The notes under the pieces were generated by a model. It did not search any database and was not told where the DNA came from. It worked only from the letters and a program-made list of their open reading frames with translations. A stretch of 64,000 bases of DNA from Symsagittifera roscoffensis (taxonomy: Eukaryota > Xenacoelomorpha > Acoela > Convolutidae): assembly GCF_963678635.1 (NCBI RefSeq), contig NC_087062.1, forward strand, positions 13,932,670 through 13,996,669, written 5' to 3'. The translations under genes were made by a program, and so were the position numbers. Of this stretch, positions 21,052 to 31,022 are shown piece after piece; the stretch's first letter is position 1; every line of letters begins with the position of its first letter.

Positions 21052-21918
21052 TCAGAAATATTGGATAAGAGTGTGTCTCAGGTCTCTTATCTTGTTCCAC
21101 GAGTCCGTGGATTTCTTCATATCCAAGTTCCTCACTCTCTCTCTCATCTGTTCTGGACAACGTGCCAGTTTCATCAATCCTCCCAAGTTTCCGTGGGTAA
21201 TTGCAATCAATGTCAGAAGTCCGTCTAGCCGCAGGTTCTGGATTCCATCGGTGAGCAGTATCGCCGGTCCTTTCACGAAACTCTCTGCTCCGAATGTCAC
21301 GAACAAGGCTAATAGTTCCACTATCGATACTTCCACTACTGCTTGGAGGATTTCTTTTATCAAGTAGTGCGAGACTTTCGGGTAAACTTTTGCCAAGAAG
21401 GACGCGGTCCATCCGGCTCCCAACCCTTCTAGCATGCTGTCTGTCCTTTCAAAGCCCTCCTGTCCCTTCACTTCCTGGGTCCAGAAGGTTTCCAGAGTAA
21501 TCTGACACATTCTGTTCACAAATTCAGCGGTCTTTTCTCCAGCATTTTCCGCCTGGTTCACCTCATTCAACAAGTAGGCATGTATCTTTGTGATCATCAC
21601 GGGGCCTTGCTCAAAAGCATCTGCACCCAATGCCGCTACTCTAGGGTTCAGGTGTAGCCACTGGTTGGCTTCCGGCTTGGTTCTCAGAACCATCGCTTCC
21701 AAGTGAGCTCTCGTCTCTAGTGAATTTTTCCTTCTTGTGTCTTCAACTGCCACTTCCATTGCTCGGAACCATAAGTCGTTGGACATTGCCGCGATCACTC
21801 GATGGTCGTCGTCGACTCCCGGTTTCAGTTTGAGTTGTCGACTGAAATTGGACAGTTCCAACCCCAGCACCTCGTCCAACACTAACATGTGTAGCGCATG
21901 GTCCTTGAATCCTCTCAT
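21052..21918 (-). pseudogene. Third-region segment downstream of the second SGNH-like domain
   Basis: A 288-codon segment in exactly the same frame as the 1,015-codon ORF, separated from it only by TAA at 21925-21927 and two sense codons. It ends at TGA 21052-21054, after which the same frame is open again for about 50 codons. The sequence is rich in helix formers (LGLELSNFSRQLKLK, MSNDLWFRAMEVAVEDTRR, ALGADAFEQGPVMITK) and includes a hydrophobic stretch (VEVSIVELLALFVTFGAESF). ATG 21918 is probably internal. No family recognised. It most likely forms one protein with the SGNH segment, interrupted in this copy. Confidence 0.65.
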
Positions 21919-21924
21919 CGCGTT

Positions 21925-24900
21925 TTAGATATCTGACCATACTGCAGGCAGTTCAGCCTTAAGTGGCCTCAGGTTCTCCATCTCTATCATGCGAGTCGGG
22001 GCTGATATGATCACATCATATTTTCCTTCCGAAAGTAAGGCCACAATCGCATACACAAACTTCAGCCCATCCGGGAGATGTGCATATCCCGGAGACAACG
22101 CGAATACTACTCTCAGTGTCACTTTATTGAATGACCCCTCCTTCGTCGCATCCACCACTTCACCCATCGACTCAAGGATATCTTTTATCGCTGGCCATAC
22201 AGCGTTCTCTGCTGTTGTAGGATCTCTGAGTCTGCTCAGAAAACCTCTACTGTGTAGATGGTCATTGATGCCAGCAAACACAATCGTAATTGGGTTCATG
22301 TCCGTCTGCCTTTTTACCCCTATAGCCAAAGATATCGATTGCAGTAGGTCCAGGTCGACCGCTGCCAACATTATGACGTCCGGCCAAAACAAAGACTTAA
22401 AGGTGTACAAGAACTCTGAATTCGCTACTACCATAATCTTGGCCTTCCTCATCTCTGCTTTGTCATAGGCGGCGAAGATGGTCTCATCTTTCTTTATCGC
22501 TATCAATCCGCCATATCTTTGGGCATCACCATCTTGATTCACTAGTTTTGGGTATACTCTTTCCTTCACATGACTAGGGGGTGTCGTCAGCTGCCTGAAT
22601 ATCTTCACGTGTTGTCCAATCGGCGCTCTCGTCGTCAGGAATCTTCCTGGTCTCTCTTCACGATTCCCCTCATCATGATTCAGCCTCACATCTTGCATTG
22701 GTCTCGCATTCACTGGTCCCATTGTGTTGTTAGAGGGCAGTCCCTCTAAGTCAGCAAATCTCAAGGCCGTCGTGGAGCTGCAATTTATGCTAGCGGCTAT
22801 CAACCAGTCTACGCCGGTTATCGAGTACAATCTGCTGACGGATAGCGTCGCTCCATTCAGCATCCTCCTAGCATCTTCGATGAAGCTTACTCTCTGGAGA
22901 TCCAGCTTCATTAGCTCGTCTTTGTATATATGCCAGGGAGACGGTATGGGTCTTGACCACAACAACGAGCCTCTGCTCGGACGTCTCTCCTCTCGTCTGG
23001 TACTTGTCGTCTCCGATCTAGTGTCCGATCTAGATGTGCTGGCTGTCTCTTCGATTGGGTTGACAGGTCCTATTCTTCTCCTAGGATGGGTGGTCCTCCT
23101 CATCGGCGCTTCTCCCAATCGATCCTGTACGTCTGTCCTTTGACCTGGTTCGCTGGAGCTTTGTTGCCTGTAGTTCGTGACGACCGGGACCGTAGCCAAG
23201 CGTGTTTCCAAGCTAGGGGGCACAAAGGTAGTAATCACCGCGTTACTCACTGTTCCTTCTTCCTTCAGCACTCCTGTGTCAAAGAGTTCTGCTTCCAGCT
23301 CGTCCAACCGCTCTTGGAATACTCGATTCAACCAAGCTTGTCCTTCGATACTGTCGAAGTGAATGCCGTCCGTGGTCAGTCTGGCCTGATCCATAGCTCT
23401 CAACTCATGTTCGATGTCCATGAGGATCATTCTTCCGGCGTTCCGACTTGCGAGTTTCCTCAAGATGTTATTCCATCTGACGACTCCCTCGTTGTGCCTT
23501 CTTCCTGATGCTGTCAGGCTTCTCGTATTCATTGGCACAGTGCAAACGGTCAGTACCGCGCAACTGAATTTCTGCCAGAGGGTCGTAAACAAACACACCA
23601 TCATTGACTCCCATAGTGCTTCCTGCCCATCTGAACCTCTGGAGATGTCATTCGTCCCGACTAAGATCATCACATTGGGGATCCTCCCTGGATTCATCAG
23701 TTCCATCATTCGATATAACTGGGCTATCGTCGCGCCTCCAAAAGCCATCACCGTGGTGACCCACGAGGTCCTCAAATTCGACAGCACTCTGACCAAGCTG
23801 TCTCCCAGTATCAGATGAGATGTCCCGAGTGGTGTGTGGTGCAGATTTACTGCCGGGCTCCAAGTCGCTCGATTGAAGCAAGCTCTCGGATCTGTCTCCG
23901 GAACTCCCGTGAAATTATATTTCAATTGATTATTCTTTTGCACGTCTATTATGCGAGACACTTTCTTCACTGGCATCTTCCGTAATCTTCTCTCTGGGGC
24001 CCTCGAGCTCCCCATTAGTGGTGTCACGTCACTTATCCCCTGTCTGATCACGGTCTGGGAGAGTCGTACTCTGCCCGTGTCGTCAATCGTTCCATAGGGT
24101 GCAGTCACCCCGGAACCTGGCGCATTCTTGTTAGCGACCAGTCGTCCAGCTGTCTCTATCAGCTTCCTCACTGTCTGTTCCACGACGGGGTCACCCAAGG
24201 TGTCACTAGGATCCGGGATTGTTACTCGATTTGTCTCTGCTGGGAGCCGTGTCTCCGTTGTTTGACTCATTTCTCGAGGCGTCAAAAGCTCCATCGGGGA
24301 CTGCCCTCGAGGAATATCCCTTGTAGGTATCACTTTCTCCACGGCCGTTGTCAACGCCATCTGCTCCGATTGCTCTTTGTAGTCCTGCCTCAAGCGCTCA
24401 ATCTCTTGACCTTGCTTTTTGTTGCAATCTTCAAACAACTTTCTCCACATGTCCCGATCTTCCTCCATCTGGAGCATGCTTCTGGTCATCTCGTCCAGCT
24501 CCTTCTTCGTACTTTTCAGTTCATCGTTCATCTCATCCAGATCTTGCATGGTTTGGTTCGTCTGAACTTTCTGTCCTACTTTTGCCCTTTTTGGTGGCAC
24601 AGCTGCTCTCAGTGGTGAACCAGACGAGGTCGCCTCGCTGTTCATCTCCCGATGCATTCTCGTCAACCCAGGTTTGGGCTTGGAGGGCATAGGCATCTCA
24701 CCTGGTTGGTAGGTCCTAGAACTTCCCAATCCAGGCTCATTCGCCAAGTCACTCCCTGAGAGAGCCCCGTTTCTCCACCTCATCACTCTCATGTTCGGGC
24801 GGTCTAGTACTCCCCTTTCTCCATATGCTGCCATCAACAGGACTTCCGTGGGGCGGTCCCTACGGTTGTCATGCCCCAAGATGTTGATCAGGGCGGTCAG

Positions 24901-25056
24901 CAACATGACTACCTCTGGGTCCTCCAGAGCGAAGTCTCGATCGATCAGCCGACGATAGATCGCATCTATCATCGGTCCTACATATGCCTCTGCCTCTGCC
25001 TACATATGCCTCTGCCTACATATGTCCATCAATTCATCCAAGTTGAAGTTATCCAT
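21925..25056 (-). CDS. SGNH (GDSL-type) hydrolase-domain protein of the third coding region, with a second degenerate SGNH-like domain
   Basis: The open frame is 1,015 codons from ATG 24972. An earlier in-frame ATG at 25056 (MDNFNLDELMD) is cut off by one TAG inside a short CATATG repeat, so it is probably the original start. Residues (from 24972): heptad-like coiled coil about 140-215; SGNH domain about 385-555 with block I GDS (390-392), block II GGAT (412-415), block III GTND (439-442) and block V DGIH (535-538), so the catalytic Ser, Gly, Asn and Asp/His are all present. Residues 845-1015 resemble a second SGNH fold: ANSEF replaces GDS (a Ser remains, the Gly-Asp does not) and AGINDHLHSRG matches block III. 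SGNH proteins are esterases/lipases, and such domains are known in CR1-type LINEs and some rotifer LTR elements, where membrane targeting has been proposed. The frame ends at TAA 21925. Confidence 0.8.
24978..25026 (-). repeat. Short CATATG/GCCTCTG repeat at the start of the SGNH protein
   Basis: The plus strand reads CCTACATATGCCTCTG units about three times. On the coding strand the same repeat introduces ATG TAG in frame, cutting an upstream N-terminal start (25056) from the main frame. Expansion or slippage of the repeat probably caused this. Confidence 0.65.
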
Positions 25057-25473
25057 TCTATTCTTTCAAGTTTGATTCGGTTTTGATTCCAAGATTTTGA
25101 CTCAAGTGAGTAATTAAATGATCAATCAGGATCTAGAAAAGTAGTCACAAATATCACACTTGTCAGTTTCACCTTAATATATATCGTTAAAATTTGCTTA
25201 AAAACAGTTCAAATAGAAAGATATTTATCCTAAAGTTTATTAAAATCAATTGGTCTCTAAAATTTTGGAATTCGACCTAAGATTGGACAGTCCAAACTTT
25301 GGATCTATTCCTAAGATCGTCATTCAGCTGTTCATGGTCACTAACCTCTACTTACCCATGATCTTAATAGCCTAACACATAACATGACATAACATAACAC
25401 ATATTACATACAACTTAGTCTTTGGCCTAACACCCTCTCGCACATCACTCAGCCTATACTTAAGTAATATTTC
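25057..25473. other. Non-coding spacer between integrase tail and third coding region
   Basis: About 420 bp of AT-rich DNA between the end of the Pol region and the SGNH ORF. It contains a short ACATAACATGACATAACATAAC-type repeat near 25375-25405. A promoter or splice acceptor for the third region could lie here, but I cannot point to one. Confidence 0.5.
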
Positions 25474-26589
25474 TTATGTAGATATAGGTTTCTTAGGTTT
25501 TTCGCCTGTTTCTGCTTCTAAGTGTCCTGTTTCTCTTGCTATTCTTAATTTTTTTATTATCAAGTTTTCAGTGTGGGTAAGTCCTACCCCCACTCCCCGG
25601 ACAAAAATATCCATCGACGTCCCCGTCGACCGCATACTGGGTATCAAGTCGAGGTTAGAAGCTGGAATGAGTAGTCCTCCTTCCTGGGCAGCCCAGGAAG
25701 GATCATCTCGTTCGGTCTTGATGTATTTCATGCTTTCACGATCTACGTCTTGAATTGTGACGCTGGTCTCCTCAGGATCCGAGGTCGTTTCATTCAGCCA
25801 TTCTAAGACACGCAGGTTCATCAAGTCTTGTTCACATGACTGCTGTTGCTCGTCGTCGAATTCTACCTCGGGTTTCGACCAGTCGTCAACCCACCCATCG
25901 TCGTGATCATCGACTATGTCAATGTCTTGTGACATAATTATTTCCTCTAGACCCACTACTTCCTCCACTATCTTCTTCAGATCTATCCTATCCACTACAA
26001 AGTCGTCACCGTAAGGATTGTATTGCTTTCTTGGTCTCGTCCCGTCCTTCTGACGAGTCTGTATCGTGAACGGAAGATCCGGTTCCAAGTTCTTGGGAAC
26101 CTCTATCTGTTCGGGATCCTGCCAATCTTCCTCTGCGTAGGGTAATGTTTCATCGTCCGCTTCGATCTGCTCGTTTGGATCCAGGTCCAGCGGTGTATCC
26201 GTACCTTCCTCTACGACTTCGTTTCCATCGTTCTTCTCCCTGGTGCCCTTTTCATTGACCTCACAAGCAGGATCCATCATTAGATAATCCCCTTCTTCCA
26301 TGTCTGCAGGTATACACCAGTCTTCTGTCGATGGATTGTGTGGCTTGATGTTCTCGTAGTGGGCGGCTTGGCCAGTACTCAGTCTATAAAAGCGTCCCTC
26401 CTGGTGCACTTCTGTAATCATGAAGGATCCCCTCCACTTTTTTAGGAGCTTTTCCGTCCCTTTCGGTGGTATAACGTTCTGAAATACCCATACGTAGTCT
26501 CCCACCGAGTAAGCCTTTGCACCAGCTGCTTTCTTGTCGAATTTTTTCCTCTGCCTTGCCTGTGCCTGCTGAGTATTTCGTCTACACAA
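25474..26589 (-). CDS. Integrase C-terminal domain with acidic tail (end of giant-element Pol)
   Basis: A 371-codon segment in the same frame as the integrase core upstream, separated from it by a single TAG (26596-26598). Residues 1-90 hold the C-terminal integrase region: a basic entry (QARQRKKFDKKA), an SH3-like GDYVWVF ... LLKKWRGSFMITEVHQEGRFYRL and a closing ENIKPHNPS, as in Ty3/gypsy integrases. Beyond it is a long, very acidic low-complexity tail (EEGTDTPLDLDPNE, DDHDDGWVDDWSKPEVEFDD). That tail is unusual in length and could recruit a partner or chromatin factor; this is inference. The ORF ends at TAG shortly before the spacer. The first residue called Met lies downstream of the true continuation. 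Confidence 0.8.
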   Translation of the reverse strand: MCRRNTQQAQARQRKKFDKKAAGAKAYSVGDYVWVFQNVIPPKGTEKLLKKWRGSFMITEVHQEGRFYRLSTGQAAHYENIKPHNPSTEDWCIPADMEEGDYLMMDPACEVNEKGTREKNDGNEVVEEGTDTPLDLDPNEQIEADDETLPYAEEDWQDPEQIEVPKNLEPDLPFTIQTRQKDGTRPRKQYNPYGDDFVVDRIDLKKIVEEVVGLEEIIMSQDIDIVDDHDDGWVDDWSKPEVEFDDEQQQSCEQDLMNLRVLEWLNETTSDPEETSVTIQDVDRESMKYIKTERDDPSWAAQEGGLLIPASNLDLIPSMRSTGTSMDIFVRGVGVGLTHTENLIIKKLRIARETGHLEAETGEKPKKPIST

Positions 26590-26595
26590 ATCGTT

Positions 26596-26988
26596 CTACT
26601 CCTGTTGGCGTCTGATCACATCCCTCACGTAGACCTGTGGGGACGTTTTCTTTCCCTCGTACTCTGGGTAGAAGAAGGTTAAGGGTAAAGACTTTTCGTG
26701 TCCAGTTAGCATCATGTGTGGACTGACTCCGGTGGTGGATTGTTGCGTGCTGTTATATGCTCCCATCACCTGTGGAAGGTATCTGTCCCAATCGGTCATG
26801 TACCTGGAACAATATACTCTCAGCATCGACACTAACGTCCTATTCTGTCTTTCCACTAAGCCGTTCGTCTGAGGATGGTATGTCGTGGAGTGAGCTTGAG
26901 CGACCTGTGAGCGTCTCATTAGCTCTTTCGTAAGCTCTCCTACGAAAGCTGTTCCATTATCCGATTGAAACGTCATCGGACAACCATG
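26596..26988 (-). CDS. Integrase catalytic core, second half (D...E of the DDE triad)
   Basis: In the same frame as the segment upstream, separated from it by one TGA (26989-26991), and ending at TAG. It carries the second catalytic Asp in FQSDNGTAFVGEL, the catalytic Glu in YHPQTNGLVERQNRTL and the conserved STTGVSPHMMLTG stretch. With the first Asp upstream, the DDE triad is intact at residue level, but two nonsense codons divide the domain in this copy. Confidence 0.85.
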   Translation of the reverse strand, partial: HGCPMTFQSDNGTAFVGELTKELMRRSQVAQAHSTTYHPQTNGLVERQNRTLVSMLRVYCSRYMTDWDRYLPQVMGAYNSTQQSTTGVSPHMMLTGHEKSLPLTFFYPEYEGKKTSPQVYVRDVIRRQQE

Positions 26989-27912
26989 TCATGCTATCCA
27001 TGTATTGATCAGGTGGTCGCATGTCTCTTCCGCCGAGGCAGTTATGCAGGGCACGGCCTCTGCATACTTCGTAAAATGATCTATCATGACCAGCACCTGA
27101 TTATAACCATTGTCTGTCATGCATATCTTTTGGTGATCTATTTGCACCACCTGGTTGAATTCAGACGACTCCATCGATTGTAAAGGAAACCGCAACTTCC
27201 TTGGATCCTTGACCTGTTGGCATGAAAGACATGCTGTTACCCATTTCTCGCATGCCTTTTTCATCCCAGGCCACTCAAAGCGCTTCAGGATCCTCTGATA
27301 TACTTTGTCGATCCCCTGATGGCCCATCTGATCATGTGACCTGAATAATAGTTCTGTCTGATAGAGTTGCGGTAACACTATCGCGTTATACTTGTATAGA
27401 ACTCTGTCTTCCTCCCTTCTTTTGCAAGCCACAATCCCGTCCTTGTTCAAATATAACCTCCCTTCCTTCTGCATGAAGTATTGTCTCAGGATGCGATAAC
27501 TATCTTCCTCGAGGTCCCCTTTATCCGGCGAACCATTCTCGATCCACCTTTTCAGGTTGCTTGTCATGCGATCATTTCTCTGCGCCCTTAGAAGGTCCGA
27601 GAGTCGGTATCTCGCCTTTAAGTACGTCTTCATGACCCTCATCTGACTATTCAGCTCGTTGGACTGGTGTGTGTCTTCTTCCATCTTAACGCACCAAATC
27701 TTCGAAAACGGCTGTGTTTCTTGTTTAAACGGCTGAAGATCAGTCCTGACTACCTCTTTCTGCGGCAACAGGCTCATCGAATGTTTCGATACCGCTATCG
27801 TCTTCAAGTCATCCGCTGCGTTGTCAAAGACTCTTTCGCTTGGTATTAGGTAGCGATCACTGTCAGGATCCTGGTACACCTCTCTGTCCAGGTCCCTTGC
27901 CCGAGTTTCCAC
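26989..27912 (-). CDS. Integrase N-terminal zinc domain and first half of the core
   Basis: A 307-codon segment. The HHCC zinc-binding domain reads SHDQMGHQG ... CLSCQQ (H-x4-H, C-x2-C). The core then begins with VVQIDHQKICMTDNGYNQVL, giving the first catalytic Asp, and VMIDHFTKYAEAVPC. It ends at TGA inside a WIA|HGCP context of the core, so the break is a point nonsense change and not a domain boundary. Upstream, the same frame is open for 21 codons to another TGA (27976-27978), so GTG 27912 is not a start. Confidence 0.85.
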   Translation of the reverse strand: METRARDLDREVYQDPDSDRYLIPSERVFDNAADDLKTIAVSKHSMSLLPQKEVVRTDLQPFKQETQPFSKIWCVKMEEDTHQSNELNSQMRVMKTYLKARYRLSDLLRAQRNDRMTSNLKRWIENGSPDKGDLEEDSYRILRQYFMQKEGRLYLNKDGIVACKRREEDRVLYKYNAIVLPQLYQTELLFRSHDQMGHQGIDKVYQRILKRFEWPGMKKACEKWVTACLSCQQVKDPRKLRFPLQSMESSEFNQVVQIDHQKICMTDNGYNQVLVMIDHFTKYAEAVPCITASAEETCDHLINTWIA

Positions 27913-27975
27913 TTGTAGCGTGTGTATCGCTAGTTCTGACAGTTCTGATCCCGAACTCGAGTTCCTGTCTGAATA

Positions 27976-28278
27976 TCAGTCCATTCCTGAGTTTCGGGAA
28001 TCATCATCCATCGAAGAGGTTGTGCTGGAGACTGCACGCTCCTCCAGATCATGTCTGTGCCTTCTTCGCATCCATCTGAACTCCCCGGACAAAACCTTGT
28101 TCTCTAGGTCCTGTTTCTCATCAGGAATTTTCTCGTCTATCTCAGACTCCCCGGACAAATTTTCTTGTCCCGGGTGTTGATCTTGTGATCGCTGGTTCTT
28201 TTCATCATTCGTCTCCCCGGACAAATAGTCTTGCAGCAGATTTTGTTCTACCTTTTTACCTTCCTTATCCTGGTCCAC
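27976..28278 (-). pseudogene. Pol linker segment between RNase H and integrase (distal part)
   Basis: One hundred codons of acidic, charged low-complexity sequence with LSGE repeated four times, in the frame of the integrase. It follows a nine-A run (28287-28295 on the plus strand as T9), where the frame of the upstream linker changes. It ends at TGA, after which the frame continues into integrase. A linker of this kind between RNase H and integrase is longer than usual for Ty3/gypsy elements. Confidence 0.6.
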
Positions 28279-28830
28279 AAAGGTGACTGTTTTTTTTTCG
28301 CTTGCTGCTCCCCTGTTCTCTCTGTCCGTAGGAAGTACTGGTTAAAATCTCTTGGGGTATTGAGGATACTAGTTGCTGAACTATTGTCCTACAATCCCTC
28401 TCGTTCTCTTCGTGCTGTCGTCTGGACGGCATGATCTTCACCTTCTCACTAACTGTTAGCGATGCCACTGCTGCTGTCCACTCGGGGTCATCTCTGGTCA
28501 GTTCTCTTTCTAACAATCCACCCAGCATCCGTATCACTTGCGGTGTGACTTGCACCGTTTTATCCAATAATGAGAGGCTGTTTATGTTCATGCGAGAGAA
28601 TTCTTGCTGGACCAGGTTCGAGCGCAGCAACAGATCCAAGGGGACTGGGTCCTCCTTGGACAGGATCTTTATCTCGGCTGCTTTCTCTACAGGTAACTCA
28701 GGGTGCCCTGGAATTGGATGTCCAGACTTATCCAACCATCTCGTTAAGGGAAGCGCTTCATAAGTTTCTTTGTCTAGAAACGAGAATCCCTCCTTTATTT
28801 CCACCTGATTGGCCTGCTTCTGCTCCAATC
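28265..28830 (-). pseudogene. Pol linker segment between RNase H and integrase (proximal part)
   Basis: A 187-codon frame overlapping the C-terminus of the RNase H frame and running into the A-run at 28287. The peptide (FSFLDKETYEALPLTRWLD, PQVIRMLGGLLERELTRD) is well-formed. It continues from the end of RNase H after a one-base shift near 28830 (FYED / LEQKQANQ), and is left by another shift in the homopolymer. Both shifts fit simple decay; a programmed shift at A9 is possible but less likely given the other lesions. Confidence 0.6.
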
Positions 28831-29955
28831 TTCATAAAACTCAGTTTTCTTGCTGAGGCTGTCAGCATTCTGGTGTTTATCACGCATCCTATGTTCGATT
28901 ATCATATGGTAGCCATCCAATCTGACTATCCATCTACCAATATAACTCTGATCCATCGAGTAGGTTTTCAACCAGGATAACGCTCTGTTGTCCACGCGTA
29001 ACTTGAAGGGAGCGCTCCCCAAGTATGCACGGTACTTTTCCAGGATGGTGACTACTGCAAACATTTCTGCTTTTGGTGCGCCATATTTTATCTCTGTGTC
29101 ACTCAAGACCTTGCTGCCGTATGCAATGGGACGGAGAACTGTTCTTCCGTTCCATTCTTGCTCTTGATGCAAGATTCCTGAAATGGCTACCACCGATGCG
29201 TCTGTGTCAAGAACATACATGCCCTTTTCTGTAGGCATGCCCAGCACTGGCGCTTCGCACAGTTCCCGCTTTATGTTCTCGAAAGCTACCTGTGCCTCAT
29301 CGTTCCATTCGAGCTTTTTCCCCTTGTTGCGCATCAGCTTCTGCATCGGATACACTTTGTCCGCATATCCTTTTATGAATTCTCGGTAGTAATTGGCAAA
29401 CCCTAGGAAGCTCAGGAGCTGTGTGTCCGTTCTGGGGGCTTTCCATGTCAACACTGCTTCCACTGCTTCCGAGTCCGGCCTCACACCATGCCTATCCACC
29501 ATTCTTCCAAGGTACTTAATCGAATCCCTAAGGATTTCACATTTCGATGGTTTGCACTTCAATCCTGCTCTTTTCATGCATCCAAAGACCTCATCGAGCC
29601 TATCAATGTGGTCTTCCAGGGTCGGTGTCGCTATGACTACGTCATCCACGTAACACATCACGAGATTCCCGTACTTCTTGGTCACTCCCGTCAAAGCCTG
29701 AGCCATCAGTCTTTGAAAAGTGGACGTTGCATTGCACAAGCCGAAGGGCATCCTCTTCCACTGGTACAATCCCAATTCGCACGCGCAGAAGTCCAACGTG
29801 GTGAAGAACTTGGCATCACCAAGCTTAGATAGGCTCTCGTCTATTCGCGGTATCGGGTACGCATCTTTTATCGTTACCGCGTTCAAGTAACGAAAGTCGC
29901 AACAAAATCTAAGCTGCCCCCTTTCTTTTTCGCCACTACTACCCCGCAAGCCCAT
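28795..29955 (-). CDS. Reverse transcriptase and RNase H of the giant element (internally deleted)
   Basis: A 386-codon segment. The RT palm and fingers begin at LRFCCDFRYLNAVTIKDAYP; the catalytic Asp pair is in CYVDDVVIA; downstream are the conserved KCEILRDSIKYLG and SFLGFANYYREFIKGYA. RNase H follows, with DTDAS, KAEMFAVV and RVDNRALSW supplying acidic active-site residues. Between FFTTLDF and CELGLYQWKRMPFGL about 20 residues expected in Ty3/gypsy RTs are missing, which removes the strand after the first catalytic Asp. This lesion alone should inactivate the enzyme. The frame is joined upstream to the protease segment across a one-base shift near 29925 and a TGA at 30003. GLCNAT and SFLGFANYYR are typical of Ty3/gypsy. 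Confidence 0.88.
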   Translation of the reverse strand: MGLRGSSGEKERGQLRFCCDFRYLNAVTIKDAYPIPRIDESLSKLGDAKFFTTLDFCACELGLYQWKRMPFGLCNATSTFQRLMAQALTGVTKKYGNLVMCYVDDVVIATPTLEDHIDRLDEVFGCMKRAGLKCKPSKCEILRDSIKYLGRMVDRHGVRPDSEAVEAVLTWKAPRTDTQLLSFLGFANYYREFIKGYADKVYPMQKLMRNKGKKLEWNDEAQVAFENIKRELCEAPVLGMPTEKGMYVLDTDASVVAISGILHQEQEWNGRTVLRPIAYGSKVLSDTEIKYGAPKAEMFAVVTILEKYRAYLGSAPFKLRVDNRALSWLKTYSMDQSYIGRWIVRLDGYHMIIEHRMRDKHQNADSLSKKTEFYEDWSRSRPIRWK

Positions 29956-30002
29956 GGCGATTTAGAGGGTTCTATCATGTCGTATTCAGGCAACATTTCT
30001 AT

Positions 30003-31022
30003 TCACGCTTCCGATTTGTGTGGCGTCATTCGCCTTGCGCCTTCCCTATGGGGAACGGCGCCCTCTTCTAGTTCGATTTCGTGTTCGAAGAAATTACAGC
30101 AACCGATATCCACCTTATGTTTTGAAAAAACATCTGCGTTCCGATTTAGGAGGTCCCGCAATTTTTCGAAATCTGCCTCACCTATTTTCCCTTTTAAATG
30201 TTCTATCTCTGGCAAAACCGGTTTGTCAGATTCTAGTTCATATGGCGAGGGGCGTTCCGGAAAATTCGAGCAGCTTGATAAGCCGTCGTCCGTTTCGGAT
30301 TTCATTGAAAACAATTTATGAAAAGATTTTAATTCATTAATCCTCTTTAAAATTTTATCTTTATTGGCATGATAAGGACAGTCTTTCACACTATACTTCT
30401 TCAAGTTTTGTGTCTCCTCATAGTCGGTCCTCATCGGCAAAGCGTAGCCAAGCTTCTTTCCACGCTGGATTGAAACCGTGGTGTCCAGTGTGTTCAACAA
30501 CACACTGACACACAGTCCGTTTCGCGTTACCGAGAAGCTCCGGCCTAAAATCACCGAACTCTGACTATTTGGATTCGGTACTAAGCAAACCTGTTTACTA
30601 TCACTTAACGAATTCAAATTTCTCATTCTAAAAGTTGCTACCACAGCTTGTCCTGGTTGTAGTTTTACTTTTCTAACCAAAAAAATTGGTACCTTGTTTT
30701 CGTCTGTTATTATCCTAATAATTGGTCTCTTAACATACTTCCGGTCCGGGTTTCTAATCCGTATCAGACCGTTGTTCAAGTCAATCATCACGTCAAAATT
30801 CCTGACAAAATCTCTGCCCAAGATGAATTGGTCCGCGTCGTCCAAATTCTCTACCACCAGGAAGCTCATCCAAAGATCCCGTCCTCCCATGTGGAGGACC
30901 GTTATTGGTGTTCTTCCGGCTACGTAAATAGCTCCTCGATTGGCGGCGGCTAGTCGGAGATTCGTTGGAATTAGATTTTCCCGCGTGAAGCCCATTCTTT
31001 CCCAAGTTTTTATCGGCATCAC
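30003..31022 (-). CDS. Aspartic protease (damaged) and Pol N-terminal connector
   Basis: A 339-codon segment. The C-terminal half of a retropepsin is clear: DLWMSFLVVENLDDADQ, FILGRDFVRNFDVM (the conserved ILGxD motif) and a following strand. The N-terminal active-site triplet is not intact: upstream, in the Gag frame, the sequence reads GLLDT and is then followed by a TAG and a frame change into MPIKTWERM, consistent with a short deletion across D-T-G/A. The rest is a ~200-residue connector ending in the pre-RT region (NADVFSKHKVDIGCC, FEHEIELEEG). It ends at TGA, with the same frame continuing as EMLPEYDMIEPSKSPWACG towards RT. Confidence 0.8.
   Translation of the reverse strand: MMPIKTWERMGFTRENLIPTNLRLAAANRGAIYVAGRTPITVLHMGGRDLWMSFLVVENLDDADQFILGRDFVRNFDVMIDLNNGLIRIRNPDRKYVKRPIIRIITDENKVPIFLVRKVKLQPGQAVVATFRMRNLNSLSDSKQVCLVPNPNSQSSVILGRSFSVTRNGLCVSVLLNTLDTTVSIQRGKKLGYALPMRTDYEETQNLKKYSVKDCPYHANKDKILKRINELKSFHKLFSMKSETDDGLSSCSNFPERPSPYELESDKPVLPEIEHLKGKIGEADFEKLRDLLNRNADVFSKHKVDIGCCNFFEHEIELEEGAVPHREGARRMTPHKSEA

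Noticed and set aside
28287..28295. Programmed ribosomal frameshift at the A9 run in Pol
   Set aside because: Other simple indels and stops are frequent in this copy, and the shift lies inside the linker, not at a gag-pol junction.
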